Source: Hyphodiscus hymeniophilus (lineage: Eukaryota; Ascomycota; Leotiomycetes; Helotiales; Hyphodiscaceae). Taken from it: a stretch of DNA of 64,000 bases. The DNA lies in assembly GCA_016508695.1 (NCBI GenBank), contig VNKQ01000015.1:1356711-1420710 (forward strand), in the 5' to 3' direction. Of this stretch, positions 31,082-43,226 are shown one piece after another. The notes below the pieces were generated by a model that had not been told where the DNA came from, made no database searches, and was given only the letters and a program-made list of their open reading frames with translations. Position 1 is the first letter of the stretch; the number at the start of each line of letters is the position of its first letter. A program made the position numbers and the translations under genes.

Positions 31082-33644
31082 ATGCCGGCCAAGAGAAAAG
31101 CTTCATCAAGTATGAGCTTTCATTTGCTTTACCGCCCTGAATATCATTACTAACAAACTTGCAGGTGTGCAAAGCGGGACAAAAGCAGGCAAGGCGTCGG
31201 AAGCATCGACTCCCGGCCCTTCAACTCCCCAGAGTGTCGGCAGCAGTGATGAATACACTGACTCGGATGAATATGAAAGTGAAGGGCAGAAGGAGACGCT
31301 GAAGAAGAATAGGGAGAAGTTCTCGATCAACAAGTACAAGGCAAAGAAGACGAGTAGCACGATCAAAGGCAGAGACTCTGCGAGCCATCATTTTGGAAAT
31401 AATGATTTCTCGTATCTCAGTTTGAAGCCCGACCACAATAATCGACCGCTATGGATCGAGCCGACAAGGGGACGCATTATTTTAGAGAGTTTCTCGCCTT
31501 TGGCAACACATGCACAGGATTTCTTGACAACTGTTGCTGAACCCATCTCGAGACCGAATTTCCTCCATGAATATGCTCTCACGCCTCACAGTTTGTACGC
31601 AGCAGTCTCTGTAGGCTTGGATCCAAAGGATATCATAAATGTGCTCGACCGGCTATCGAAAGTCCCTCTGCCGGACAACATCCGCGATTTCATTACAAGC
31701 TGTACGCAAAGTTTTGGAAAGGTCAAGTTGGTTCTGAAGAACACCAAGCATTACTTGGAAAGCTCGGATCCGGAGATGCTACAGAAACTGTTGAAGGATG
31801 AGATTATTGGTCCGTTGCGGGTGCAAGGCGCAGAGGAGATCACAACGACTGCAGCTCCCAAGTTGGGCGGCCTTGTTATTCCAGGAACAAAAACAGCAGC
31901 AGGAGTGGCACAACAAGCAACGGATATAAATACCGGTAAACGGCCAACCGAGGCCGAAAACGTCACACAAGAGGACATCTTTGCCAAATTGAATGAAGAG
32001 GACGACGACGACGAAGATGCTGATGCTGTCCACTCATTCGAAATTGCAGACCACGGTATAGAAACCGTTCAGAAGCGATGCCTGGAGCTCGAGCTTCCCG
32101 TGCTTGAAGAGTATGACTTCCGGAATGATGAAGCAAACGCTAATCTGGAGATCGACTTGAGACCCAGTGCTCAGATTCGGCCATACCAGGAGAAGAGCTT
32201 GAGCAAGATGTTTGGTAACGGGAGAGCAAAGAGTGGTATCATCGTTTTGCCTTGTGGCGCAGGGAAAACCTTGGTTGGAATCACAGCTGCATGTACAATC
32301 AAGAAGAGCGTCTTTATCCTTGCCACCAGCTCCATGTCTGCTGTTCAATGGCGGCAGGAATTCTTGAAATGGTCCAATATCAGTCCAAACGATGTTGCAA
32401 TCTTCACTGCTGAGAATAAGGAACGGTTTACCGGCAATGCCGGAATCATCATATCCACCTATCCGATGATGACCGCTGCAGGACGGCGTGGATATGACAC
32501 GCAGAAGATGTTGGACTTTATCTTTAGTCGGGAATGGGGTCTGATGATTCTGGACGAGGTGCATGTTGCACCAGCGGCTATGTTTCGAAAGGTTACATCT
32601 CTCGTCAAGACACATTCCAAGCTTGGTTTAACAGCCACACTTCTTCGTGAAGACGACAAGATTGAAGACTTAAACTTCTTGATTGGTCCCAAGCTTTACG
32701 AAGCAAACTGGATGGAACTCGCAGATCAAGGGCACATTGCCAGGGTGCAGTGTGCAGAAGTTTGGTGCCCCATGACCACTGAGTTCTACTCCGAGTATCT
32801 TCGAGCCACTGGGAGAAAGAGGAAACTTATCTACACCCTTAATCCTCGCAAATTCCAAGCTTGCCAGTTCCTTATCGACTACCACGAAAAGCGTGGAGAC
32901 AAGATTATTGTCTTCTCAGATGACGTCTACACTCTCCAAGTCTACGCTCACAAGTTGAACAAAGCCTTCATTTATGGCAGTACTGGAAACCATGAGCGTC
33001 TTCGCATTCTCGAAAATTTCCAACATAACGAAAATATCAATACTCTCTTCTTGTCCAAAATTGGTGATACATCACTCGATCTTCCCGAGGCTACTTGTCT
33101 GATCCAAATTTCCTCCCACTACGGATCTCGTCGTCAAGAAGCTCAACGTCTGGGTCGCATCCTCCGAGCTAAACGCAGAAATGACGAAGGTTTCAACGCT
33201 TTCTTCTACACGCTCGTCTCGAAAGACACCGAAGAGATGTTCTACTCGTCGAAGCGACAAGCTTTTCTGGTCGATCAAGGTTACGCCTTCAAGGTCATCA
33301 CCCATCTCCAAGGCATCGAAAAGCTACCCGGTCTGTCCTTCAATACTCCAGCTGAACGTCGCGAACTTCTCCAGAACGTCATGATCTACAATGAAGACTT
33401 CTCTGAAGATGAACAGAATGATGATCTATTTCATCTTGTGGATAAGAAGAAGGCGAAGAAGAGAGCAAAGGCGAGACGGACGGCGGGCACTTTGGCCGAG
33501 CTGGCGGGTGGCCAAGATATGGCGTATGTGGAGCAAAATCGGAGCAAGAACAAAGATCTCAAAAGGAAGAAAGGGGACAGTAATGCTTTCTTCAAGAAGA
33601 TGCATAGGGATCAGGCGAAACGGAAGCAGATACTTGCTGATTAG
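31082..33644 (+). CDS. SSL2: TFIIH DNA translocase/helicase XPB (Ssl2/Rad25)
   Basis: Two exons, 31082-31109 and 31165-33644 (55-bp intron); 835 aa. A charged N-terminus (MPAKRKASSS) is followed by the damage-recognition region, then the first RecA domain with Walker A LPCGAGKTLVGITA (near 374), DEVH box in LILDEVHVAPAAMF (near 473) and the RED motif in LLREDDKIEDL (near 504). The second RecA domain has IIVFSDDVYTLQVYA and QRLGRILRAKRRN (near 670). All XPB hallmarks are present and length is usual. It opens promoter DNA and acts in nucleotide excision repair. The Lys-rich tail is normal. Confidence 0.96.
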
Positions 33645-34908
33645 AGTGCGGTCTGGTGCATGGATAGGTAGCAAATTTGACTGGGTTGCATGGCGTTTGG
33701 AGGTGCGGAGAAATAGGAGAAGAGAGATGACATGATGCATGCATGCATTTCGATGAGGTTTATTAGTCCATTGCTCGTACTATAATCTCACCGATGCAGT
33801 GGGTGATATAAGCCTTCTTCAACAATTTAAGCCAACTTATCGTGGTACAGTCCTGGCGAGCATATGGCATTAATATGAAAGTATGGAATGCGCTCATCTT
33901 ACTATCTTGGCATCTAACTTCACGACTTTCTGTTTCATACACGTAAGCTTGTATTTTCTATGCTGCGGTAGATATTCCTTGCAGCGGTGCTGAACCTTCA
34001 TGTATTTGCGCAATCCTTTATCGCCTTCCTTAGTATCCTGACAGGTTTCTACAAAATTTGCATCGATTCTTCTCTCGGTCGTCCCGTCTCTGCCAGACTT
34101 TCTTCGCACATTGGTGTAAAAACTCCTCGGTCTCTCGTGCAACTACCATTATCACATTATTGCTCTTAACCACAATTTCGCACAAATTCTTCATCTGGAT
34201 CAGAGTCGTAAAGTTCCGAGGAAGAGATACTCACCATATTCCCCCTATCCTGCTTCACTGCATTGCATTCTTGCCTTTTCAGCCGTATACTAATGGTTTC
34301 CCAGCCCGGACAGAGAAAATATGAGCACTATGTGGGCCTCAATGTTTCCTAAGCTTGTGGCACCAGTTGCTTTCGAACCTTTTCCAACGCTCGAGGCCGT
34401 AGCGAAGGGCGTTTTACCATAGATGGAATACTCAATGATACTGTGAAAGAATAAACCAATCAATGTTAGCTCATAAGGCGCGGTCAATATTCGCTAAATA
34501 TATTTATGGCTTAGAGTCTTGACAAACACCAGCTTCTTCGATACACGTAGCTATTCATGAAAGCTCTTCTCGTAACCTGGTCGAGATCACGACCTTTCAC
34601 TGGGTATGAAATTATTACGTGGCCATGCATCTACACATTGTAAGGTATTTTCCCCAGCTACTGGTTGAGATCAAAGAGGGTAAAGGGTTGTTGATACCAA
34701 GCCAGCCATGATTGCACTTGTCCCTTGCTACCTTCACATAGAATGCCAAGACATCACTTCACCCAGGAAAATGACTCCATAGCCCAACGCCGGTCCCCAA
34801 AATGTATTTGTAACTGAGGCCCCAGTGTGCTCTGCGCCAGTATCCAAGTCCAATTTTTCATCAAAGCGCCAAAATCGCCAGTCATCCTGCGCCTGCCAAA
34901 TCAGCGCT
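33645..34908. other. Intergenic, no gene supported
   Basis: Between convergent XPB and the 562-aa gene. The short frame at 34734-34940 (minus) overlaps the neighbour's 3' end in another frame and is not believed. Confidence 0.5.
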
Positions 34909-36597
34909 TCAATTCCAGAACCAGCCTTTCTTCTTCTCATCTAGTTTCGTTTTTATTTCATTTCTTTCATCAGTCGTTATCTGGGCAAGTGCCGAATGGC
35001 CCGCACCATTTTCGTCATCAGCACCATACGCAGGATCCTCACTGTGACTTGTTGTTGTTGTCGTGGTACGCCCGTCTGCAAATCGTTTCCACACTTCGAT
35101 CTTGGTCTCTACAGAGCCATCAGGATTCGTTGTATGATTTGTCGTCGTGCACGTGGCTTCAACCTCATTCCCATTAACATAATGCTTCCAAGCCTCGACC
35201 TTGGTCTCCACCGATTTATCCTCATGTACCCAACGTTCTGTTGTCGTGTTCGTAGATACGACTTTTCCTGACTCAGCAAACGTGTTGCCTTTCACCTCTT
35301 CCAACTCTTTCCCAATCCTAGTTTCCGACAAATTCTCAACGGCCCGCTTCCGTTCCTGCGGCTTTTCACGGTCGGAGGCCAGGTCGAAAATCGATACCAA
35401 AGCCTTCACTGCTTTCACACGTCTTTCGTCTTCAGCCTCATTCCCTGTCTTTTGTCCTAGGAAGTCTGTTACTTCTTCCAAGTGACGCTTGAATTTGGTT
35501 GGATCCAGGGACTCAAGTGATCCCTTGATCCAATCATGAGCTTCATTAAAAAAGGACTCAACAACATCGGTAGCACCCAGCGATGTTGTTGCCCGCCGAA
35601 GAAAGCGCTCATATGCCTCCAATTCTGTCTGCGGATCCGGTGGGGTCGTCATTTGATTCGTGGCGATCTTCTCCAGCCAAGAGGTCCCGTCACCAGTGAA
35701 CGCCCGCTGAAAGGCAACAACCGATGGCCTGGACGTCAGGCTACTTTGTTGAAGAATTCCATGAGCCCAAAGGTTGTATATCAGCCCTCTCTCGGGTTCT
35801 ATGGCTGGCAGGTAGCTGTGAGTCGCTCGAAATGGCATGCTACCCATTGATCGATTCTGGGTGGTCAACATCAAATCTACGAACGCCTCAGTATAATTTA
35901 AGCCACCGTAGGGATCCCCTTTATCTCGAAATTCCTGGATTTGACTTTCGGGTGGAACCTTAAAAGCTTTGTAAGGTGCTGCTAACCTTATCGGCGAGTA
36001 GGGCGAAAAGAGTATGTAGGGTAGTAGGGAATAGTCAGATCTAAGTACTGAACTGCTTTGTAGATCGCGATAAATGTTATATTGGAGAGCTTCCAAAGGC
36101 TCTGAAGGATCTATGGCGTTGGATCGATCAGAGACCATTGGCGTCAACGAGACGGGTAATTGCTCATCAAGAGGTGCCCAGTCATCCTTGGGACCATCGC
36201 CATTCTCCGCATATCGCAGATGGTTAAAAAGTGATCTCGAGACAGGTGAGTACAGCGGTATTTCCCTCGCCATGTTATCGTCCATTCCATCATCCTTCGT
36301 CTCTACCCTTTCCCAGGCCGGCCAGCCTTGCCTCTCATTCTGCTTCCTGTTCTCCGAGTCCCTTAGTTCACTCTGGCGCTTCTGCAGATCGTCTCTTCTT
36401 CTCATATCCTCATCAAAATCCGCCCATCGCGCATTGTTTGGATTTTTCGAGAAGGCTGATGGTAGTCCGACGATGCCTTGGAGTAATGAACTTATTTGGG
36501 AATCTGCGAATTGGCGGAATTTGATGAAGGGATTGTCAGGCTTAGGTTGAGATTCGTTGTCGGTGTCTTCTTTCTCGCGATCCGTGGGTGGTGCCAT
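34909..36597 (-). CDS. Unknown fungal protein with two C-terminal SVETK...W repeats
   Basis: Intronless 562-aa frame from ATG at 36597. I recognise no named domain. Visible: acidic N-terminus, a segment PFIKFRQFADSQISSLLQGI near 25-45, charged Arg/Asp/Glu stretch (60-100), a central folded-looking region (about 170-330) with DYSLLPYILFSPYSPIRLA and LMLTTQNRSMGSMPF, then Arg/Lys/Glu-rich helices. Near 450-520 a unit repeats: SVETKVEAWKHYVNGNEVEA with a Thr-rich tail, and SVETKIEVWKRFADGR with a Thr-rich tail. No signal peptide. Real gene by length and composition; function not assigned. Confidence 0.75.
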   Translation of the reverse strand: MAPPTDREKEDTDNESQPKPDNPFIKFRQFADSQISSLLQGIVGLPSAFSKNPNNARWADFDEDMRRRDDLQKRQSELRDSENRKQNERQGWPAWERVETKDDGMDDNMAREIPLYSPVSRSLFNHLRYAENGDGPKDDWAPLDEQLPVSLTPMVSDRSNAIDPSEPLEALQYNIYRDLQSSSVLRSDYSLLPYILFSPYSPIRLAAPYKAFKVPPESQIQEFRDKGDPYGGLNYTEAFVDLMLTTQNRSMGSMPFRATHSYLPAIEPERGLIYNLWAHGILQQSSLTSRPSVVAFQRAFTGDGTSWLEKIATNQMTTPPDPQTELEAYERFLRRATTSLGATDVVESFFNEAHDWIKGSLESLDPTKFKRHLEEVTDFLGQKTGNEAEDERRVKAVKALVSIFDLASDREKPQERKRAVENLSETRIGKELEEVKGNTFAESGKVVSTNTTTERWVHEDKSVETKVEAWKHYVNGNEVEATCTTTNHTTNPDGSVETKIEVWKRFADGRTTTTTTSHSEDPAYGADDENGAGHSALAQITTDERNEIKTKLDEKKKGWFWN

Positions 36598-37451
36598 GGT
36601 TGGACTGAGATGGAGAACACTGGGAGAGTTGGGACTGAGATTTGGGAGTTGAAGTGGAACACCAGACTTTGGATCTGGTGATTCTGGCGGGGAAGCTCCC
36701 GTGGAGCATAGATAACCACACCCTTGCCGATAGTAATTCCACCCTCTTCTCCTATCCAGTAGTTAAACGCAGTCCATGAAAATCGTATGCCAATCATTCA
36801 CATGTACCTGCTGATTCTGAAAACGATAGTGTGTTTGTAATATCGACAAGGTATTGGGCTATCCTTTATGCTCTACCTGTTGAATTGTCCGAATCTGATC
36901 ATCAAACTCCCCCTCAAAACAATATTGCTCAGGCCTCAGTGCAACCCATCTGTCTCTACCTTCAATGATTAGAGTATTATGGTGGTCTGATACAGCCCCC
37001 ACCTCAAGTCGAACTCAGGCGCCACGAAGAGCATGTGCGAAGAAAGAAACACATTTCGGGAAATCTTAAGGTATATTTGTGGTAGAAAGGGTAAAGACCC
37101 AGTTAACCCTCCGAGTATCTCTACCAACGAAGTGTTAGGTTAAATGGACATATCTAAATAATCTGGATGGATCCTGACACATACGTATGCATGTTTCGAT
37201 CGGAGAAATCAGTCGAATAAGGTTTCCAAAGCCTCTTACAGACTTTGCAAGTAGAGCCGTATGCGCATGCGTAGTGCAAGGCGGCGTGGTTGATAGGTGG
37301 GTGAAGTGACTGGTGTCGCCTTCTTATGCCAATATCCGAGACGGCCGCCTTGATTGGACTCTCATGACATTCTATGGGTCTAAATATACAGCTTCTATCT
37401 AGGGACCATGTCTTCGCCCCTCTTTTATCTTCTCCACGTGCAGATTGGACC
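36598..37451. other. Intergenic, no gene seen
   Basis: Promoter side of the 562-aa gene and 3' flank of the NADH pyrophosphatase gene. Nothing recognised. Confidence 0.5.
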
Positions 37452-38752
37452 TTAAATCTTCGGCGACTCTCCCAAGAACCCATCAGTAACAGCCGTTAGC
37501 AGTTGATGCGCAATGGCAGTCTTAGGAGGTAATCTTAACCCACCCTCCGTATACTCTGGACCAGGTCCATCTCCCAATCCACTAGTACCAACCCTCAGCG
37601 CCTCTCTGACCTCATCCATATCAACCCACTTCGCGTCTTCCAGCTCCGGATCATGCTCAAGATGAATCTTTTCGCCGTCTGGTAACGCCTGTCCGATAGC
37701 ACCAATCATCAAATTCGCCGGATATGGCCATGGCTGCGTAGAATGAATCACCACTCTTCCAAGCAGCACTCCCGATTCTTCCCACACTTCTCTTCGCACA
37801 GCTTCTTCCACCGATTCTGCGGGCTCGCAAAAGCCAGCTAAAGTAGAGTACCACAGAGGAGGGAAACGCTTTGAGCGTCCAAGGAGCACGCGCTTGGCGT
37901 CGTGGCTTACCACTGCCATGATGACAGTAGGATCTGTCCGTGGGAATGAGAGGTTGGATATGCCCTTCCGTGTAGCGCATGCGGCTCGTACCTTGGGGTT
38001 CTCTGCGGGACTTACGCCAGCTTGCGCATTTGGCAGGGAAGCAAAATCTGTCGGAGGGCAGACACGCTTCGTTCCTGCGTTGATGGATAATGTCGGTTGG
38101 CCGCAACCCCCGCAGAAGGGATTTCGAGCATTCCAATCAATTAGGGCACGGGCTTGGGCATATATGGCAGCTGGAACTGTCAGTATAGATGGTTTAAAGA
38201 GTGGGGGATGGCCATACCTTCCGGCGCGTTCAAGGTCATATGCATACGACCCTCCACAAATGATAGCCCTTTCGCCTTCATAGCTTCAATCACGCCGGTA
38301 GCTTCTTTCTCTACCGTTCCTTTAGGTGTAACATCGATTGCGAAGTATGGGACCCCTTTATAGATGCCATGCTCAAATCCTTCCTGCTTTCTCTCGTCCA
38401 ATCCCAAGAACAAGACCAGTGGCAATGTAATATCGGAATTGTACTCTTTAATCATCTCCTCCTCGGTCTTCTTAAACGGGTTCTCGCCGATCAAGGGTTC
38501 GACCTCTTTATGCGTAGCGTATGCAAGTTTTGAGGGGTCTTTCGCAAGAGGCGCAAGGTCGTTGAAGAGGAGGAAACTAGTTGAAGGATGCGCGAGGGCT
38601 TTCGAGACGAAATCGTGGTTTGCGCGCAGGAAAGAAACTCGATTGAGGGGACTGCCAGAGAAGTAGTTGGCGACTTCTCGTCCGAACTTGCGGCTTAGCA
38701 TCGAGTCGACGTCGTGATGTGCGGGGTCTGGAAGGTCTGGCTGAGGGGACAT
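37452..38752 (-). CDS. NPY1: NADH pyrophosphatase (NudC/NUDT12-type Nudix hydrolase)
   Basis: Two exons, 38218-38752 and 37452-38170, with a 47-bp intron; 417 aa. N-terminal domain (about 20-175) is the usual NUDT12/NudC N-terminal region. A zinc ribbon follows (CGGCG near 196, then a second Cys pair around KRVC and AAC). The Nudix box reads GFCEPAESVEEAV then RREVWEESGV, matching GX5EX7REUXEEXGU, and downstream SQPW-type sequence (STQPWPYPANLMIGA) is the NADH-specific motif. The enzyme splits NAD(H) or FAD-like dinucleotides and decaps NAD-RNA. The C-terminus SPKI is not a strong PTS1, so peroxisomal targeting as in yeast Npy1 is uncertain. Confidence 0.92.
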
Positions 38753-39971
38753 AATGTGTGGTGATCGGTCGTGTGTAGAGATTCTCGGTCGTCGATGACA
38801 AACTTTCGGTAGACCTGTTACTGGTACTTATTGAGAGTTATTGAATAAGGAGTGGTCCAAAAGAAGGTCGCGATGATGAGATGGATAACTCCATGCGCTT
38901 GCGTTTGCTGTGTAAGTGTGGGGTACCGGTAATAGGAGCTGGTGTAGTGTCGATTTCTCAGCAAGTGAAATGACTTCCTTATCGCCGGCCTGGGTGAAAC
39001 GCCCGAATATACATCATATCGAATTGTATACCAGAATCGTAAAAAAGAATTGATCCGTAATCAGCGACGAGGAGTAATCAAGTATAAATATCATATCTTT
39101 GAAGCCGAGGCTCGGCGTGGACATTGGAATACCTATCACGTGATGACATATACCCTGTCTCGTCCGATTGATGATGTCTTGTCAAGAGTGCTTCACTTGA
39201 TAACACAAAACAACGAATTCATCAGGACCTACAGCACAACTCCGCTTACGACAATTCCGCCAGCCAGCCTTTCATTAGCACTCGGGTACAAGCATCCACT
39301 TTATACGGTCCAACGGGCTGACGACGAATGTCTATATCTGTTCCTCGAACATTGAGGGCTGGGTCAATGATACATCACGTCACCATGTCTTGATATATAT
39401 CCTTTGCGAGGCACTGCAAGGTGTGTGAGTGCGGATGATCCATTTTCACTCGGAGAGGGAGTCTATTGAGCCACATCTGTTCTCGAAGGTAGAACTCCTG
39501 ACATTGGAAGTCAATATCCTGCAACATTGTGGTAGGCCCTCTTAAAGCCCAGGAAACTTCCTCATAGTCTATGTTGCTGAGAGGAGACGATTGAGGTTCG
39601 AAGACTAGACTTTGCCATGATCTTCGTTCCAGTGTGCCGATCACGGCCATCCTCTCATAAACAGAGGAGACTATGTAGGTCATTTCGCGGGTCCTAAGCT
39701 TTAACCAAGTATTCAAACAGAAGACATTCGAATACTGGCTGTAAGTCAGATGCTGCCCAAAGCTGGGCTCCACAAGGGCTGGTGGGGTAAAAGAGAAGAG
39801 GTTTATTCGTGAACATCTTCAGCTCGGCTTGAGGATCAAGTGAACTCAAACAGTGGAAAAGATCTTAGACAAGACTCATGGTGATCTGAGGAAATCACCA
39901 TTCTTGATATTCTTTCTAGAACCATTCATATCGACAATATGCGTTCTCCCGAGGCGAGGTAGTTCCTCCAT
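38753..39971. other. Intergenic; a possible unrecognised reading frame on the minus strand
   Basis: At 39375-39773 a 132-codon minus-strand frame looks protein-like (TREMTYIVSSVYERMAVIG; FYLREQMWLNRLPLRVK) but begins at GTG, lacks an upstream ATG, and I cannot find a splice partner. It could be an exon, a relic or chance. This stretch is also where housekeeping genes give way to accessory ones. Confidence 0.35.
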
Positions 39972-40544
39972 TCATCCCAAATAACCCCCGAGGTTCATCA
40001 TCTCCAGACCTCTTCGGACCTTCCTCTCAAGCTGGCAAGTCACCATTGCGGTTACCGTGGAGGTAAAAGTGGGTGTTGGCGCAGTGGTAGTAGTCCCTGT
40101 GATGCCGGCGCACGAGCAAGCGCTATAATATGCAGACGGAGAGCTGCAGTATGTTGCATATGTTGGCACAGCTGTCGGAGAGACAGTGACCGCATTGGGG
40201 GAGGCCTGACGTTTGACAGGATTAGAGGATGGAACTAGCACTGAGGTGGTAGTCGTGGTAGTACTTCCCATTCAGGTCAGCAAATTGAGCTTGAAAACGC
40301 GCATGTCTTACGGAGTGGACTTTGATGTATGCGGAAGAGCCTACTAGGTAGCTGGAGTGACAGTCACTGTGAAGAGTCTCGAGCAGTCAGCAAGGCGACT
40401 GCTCAATGGAGGCTTTACGCCCGCTGTGCCGCCGACACCACGTTGGCAATTATTTCCTGCTCCGCAAGCTGTTGCACGAACTTCGACCATTTGTGCATTC
40501 ACAGCCAATGCCGTGGAAATGAGGAGAATGATTGAGAATTTCAT
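39972..40544 (-). CDS. Small secreted Thr-rich cysteine protein
   Basis: Two exons, 40345-40544 and 39972-40263, with an 81-bp intron (GTAGGC donor, GCTGAC branch site); 163 aa. Signal peptide MKFSIILLISTALAVNA. The mature N-terminus has the pattern CGAGNNCQRGV...RLADCSRLFTVTVTPAT, which recurs in fungal secreted proteins. Then comes a Thr run, a probable dibasic (KR) processing site, and YATYCSSPSAYYSACSCAG, another recurrent fungal wall-protein segment. No enzyme domain. Candidate wall protein or effector-like secreted protein; function unknown. The KR in NPVKRQA could be a kexin cleavage site. Confidence 0.6.
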
Positions 40545-41473
40545 GATGAAGGTCAGGAGCTTGAGACTAGAAAGACGTTCTGTGAAGTCCGTGGGGTAGA
40601 AAAAAGTTGTGGATCTGCTAGGTAGCTCCAGTGGAATAATGTAGAAGGTGTAGCAGTTGCGGTACGTCTTGGTATATATGCCACATTCAGGATTGTCCAT
40701 TTCAGTCATCTCCAAATTCCCGGACTGTCCGATCCAAGCTGGGGAAGGGCGAATTCGGGCTCAAGGCTTGATGCTTGGACCGGACTGTCAGAGCAGGAGA
40801 CACAGGATGACTACTTCTGGAGTGTCATGCGATAGAAATGGCAGACTTCATGATGTTCATTGGCTTCATTGTTGCAGGGACTAGCTGAATCTCGGCCTTG
40901 CCATGAAGCATTTGGTGTTAATTGAGGATTTTAACGAGAATGTCAGGAGAGGAGGGGGTCTCCGCTGTCACTAGTAGTTGTGCCAAGACAACATGGCGCT
41001 TGTGAAAGGCTCAGAACCATCTGCCACGGAGTCGCTTAAATGCCACAAATGGTTAGTCTCCTGCTCGCTCAGGCACAGAAAGAGCGCTTAGATTTTCAGC
41101 CTTTCTCCTGAAGTCAGCTGTATCTCGTACCCAGTGACATGGCGTCCTCTTATTCCCCTACACAACAGGAATTCTTCCAAATTGGGCTTAGCGAGTTGTC
41201 ATTGCTGCACCGGCGTATCAATAGTTTCGCATTGCAAGGCTGAAAATTGATCTTTCAGCTCTCTCTCGGTCGATGGCGGATTGTTTTGTGTCGTGGCAGC
41301 GCTACGGCTGCGGTTGGCAGACTTCAAAGCAGCACGATCATCCGTCGGACTCGGCCCCAGCGATTTCGGAAACGACATCGCTTTATTACCTGCTTCCCAT
41401 CTGATGACATCCGAAGGAATGGTCTGGGGAGAATTCATATAAGCCCTCGAATGTATTTTCCAATAAGGGCAAG
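40545..41473. other. Intergenic, divergent promoter region
   Basis: Separates the secreted-protein gene (leftward) from the P450 gene (rightward). No other gene is seen. Confidence 0.5.
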
Positions 41474-43226
41474 ATGCTGAGTGAAATCTTGGAGGTCATT
41501 GGGCCTATGCCCGTCATTCTCGGAATCTTGTTGTTTCTTGTCGCTGCAGTGAAGCATTCCTCTCTCTTCTCACAGAGTTCGAAACCGGGGAGATTCACAC
41601 CAGTTGCAGAGGCAAGGCAGCTCCCCCACTCCATTCCATCAAAGATTCCATATGTCGGCCATATGATGGGATATGTGCGAGATGGTCACAGCTATTTCAG
41701 CTCTCTCTGGTAAGTCCAACTTGAGCGTATCATCACAAGTTTCTTGCCTAATTCTGGAGAAGTGGAAAAACATCTCAACCTGTTTTTACGATCTGCATGG
41801 CAAAGGTCAAGCTTTCTCTGGTGAAGCCCGAGCTAGCGCGAGACCTGCCAAAAGTTCGACACCTCAGCCTTGGTCCGCTGGTATTGCAGTTGTTTCGGAG
41901 AAGCCTGAATCTTGGGGAGTTTTCCTGCTCACTTCTCAAGGAGGAAGACGAGATGAGTAGAAAATTTGCGCCAGAAATATCTCGTCTCTTTCGTGAGGAG
42001 TTCATTCCCAATCGCAATCTACGCAAATATGTTGAGGAAATCGACGTTTACGTCCATCGTGAAATGTGAATTTCCCCAAGACAGAAACTCAAGCTGCTAG
42101 CCAGGTGCTAATATCTTCGGCTAGAATGGCTTTAGAAGGTCTCCAGACGATCCATCTCGAGGATTGGATTTTCAAAACGCTCGTTGGTGCACTAGGAAAG
42201 TCGTTGTGGGGAGGAGACGATGGTCCCTTCGGCGCTCCGGAATTTGTTGCACATCTACGGTATGGGCGCCAATATTCACGAGCTCTTGCGATTCATGATC
42301 CAGCTAATCATCGTTGCAACAGAATGTTTTTGATGAACATGAAGCAGTTGAACGCCCCAGCTACCTTCATGATCGACAAGAAACTGCTAGCATCACGGAG
42401 CTTTGTTCGTGAACGATTGGAGCATTTTAGCTTCGAAAAATACACCGAGAAATGTGAGGCAGGTACAGGTGCAATTGAAGAGACCTTCCTTGGTCGAGTT
42501 CAGGCATTGTGCTTGGAACATGGCGCTGCAGCAGAAGGCTGGACCGACTACCAGCTTCTGTTGATCGCCGGCTTAAGTCCAAATGTTATGGCAGCTTCGA
42601 CGTGGATGTTTCATCACCTTCTCGCCGACCCGGAGCTCATGACGCAGGTGAGAGATGAAGTGGGCGATTGTGTGAAAAAATCAAATGGTTCAATTGATTT
42701 GGCCGACATGTCGGATTCATGCCCCTTACTGTCTGCAACTTGGTTGGAGGTCCTGCGATTTCATGGAGGATTTTCACTTGGTCGGTATGTTCATGAAGAC
42801 ACAGATCTGGCCAGCAAATACTTGCTGAAGAAAGGCTCATATGTTCTCGCTCCACTGCGGCCACATCATTTCGATCGACAAAGCTGGGGCTTCGCTGTGG
42901 ACGAATTCATTCCTGGGAGGTTCCTGAAGGCAAATGGGACACTGGACGAAATACAGAGGAGAAAACTTCGGGTTTATGGGGTGTTCGGCACATTGTGTCC
43001 AGGCAGGTATCTGGCTGTTCATATGGCTATGGCACTCACAGTACGGCTTTTGCTGGCATTTCACATGGCGCCTTTGAATGCGTCGTATGTGCCTCCAGGT
43101 GAAAGTAAAGATACTGTCGCTGGGTTAGCAACCCCAGAATTTGATGTTGAGGTATCCATAACGAAGCGAGAGACCTCTTATGATGGGCTCAAGATCCGAT
43201 TCAAAAGCAGTAGACAAACTTTCTAG
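41474..43226 (+). CDS. Cytochrome P450 (CYP7/8B-like) with a shortened heme loop
   Basis: Three exons, 41474-41709, 41763-42065, 42125-43226; 546 aa; introns 53 and 59 bp. An N-terminal anchor (PVILGILLFLVAAV) is followed by a Pro-rich hinge (SIPSKIPYVGHMMGY). Splicing joins SSLC to GKTSQPVFTIC, and VHRE to MALEGLQTIHLEDW, both typical of this P450 type. The I-helix region is around LLIAGLSPNVMAASTW, the K-helix ExxR is EVLR (E388/R391), and the heme Cys is C471 in FGTLCPGR. Relatives normally read FGGGxTLCPGR; three residues are missing here, so FxxGxxxCxG is broken. Either an inactive or an unusual heme environment. An ER monooxygenase of unknown substrate. Confidence 0.85.

Noticed and set aside
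39375..39773. 132-codon minus-strand frame as a gene
   Set aside because: No ATG start, no recognisable family and no splice partner; kept only as a note.
41710..42124. P450 as a frameshifted pseudogene
   Set aside because: Two introns with good donors, CTAAT branch sites and correct phases rejoin all three frames into one 546-aa protein.
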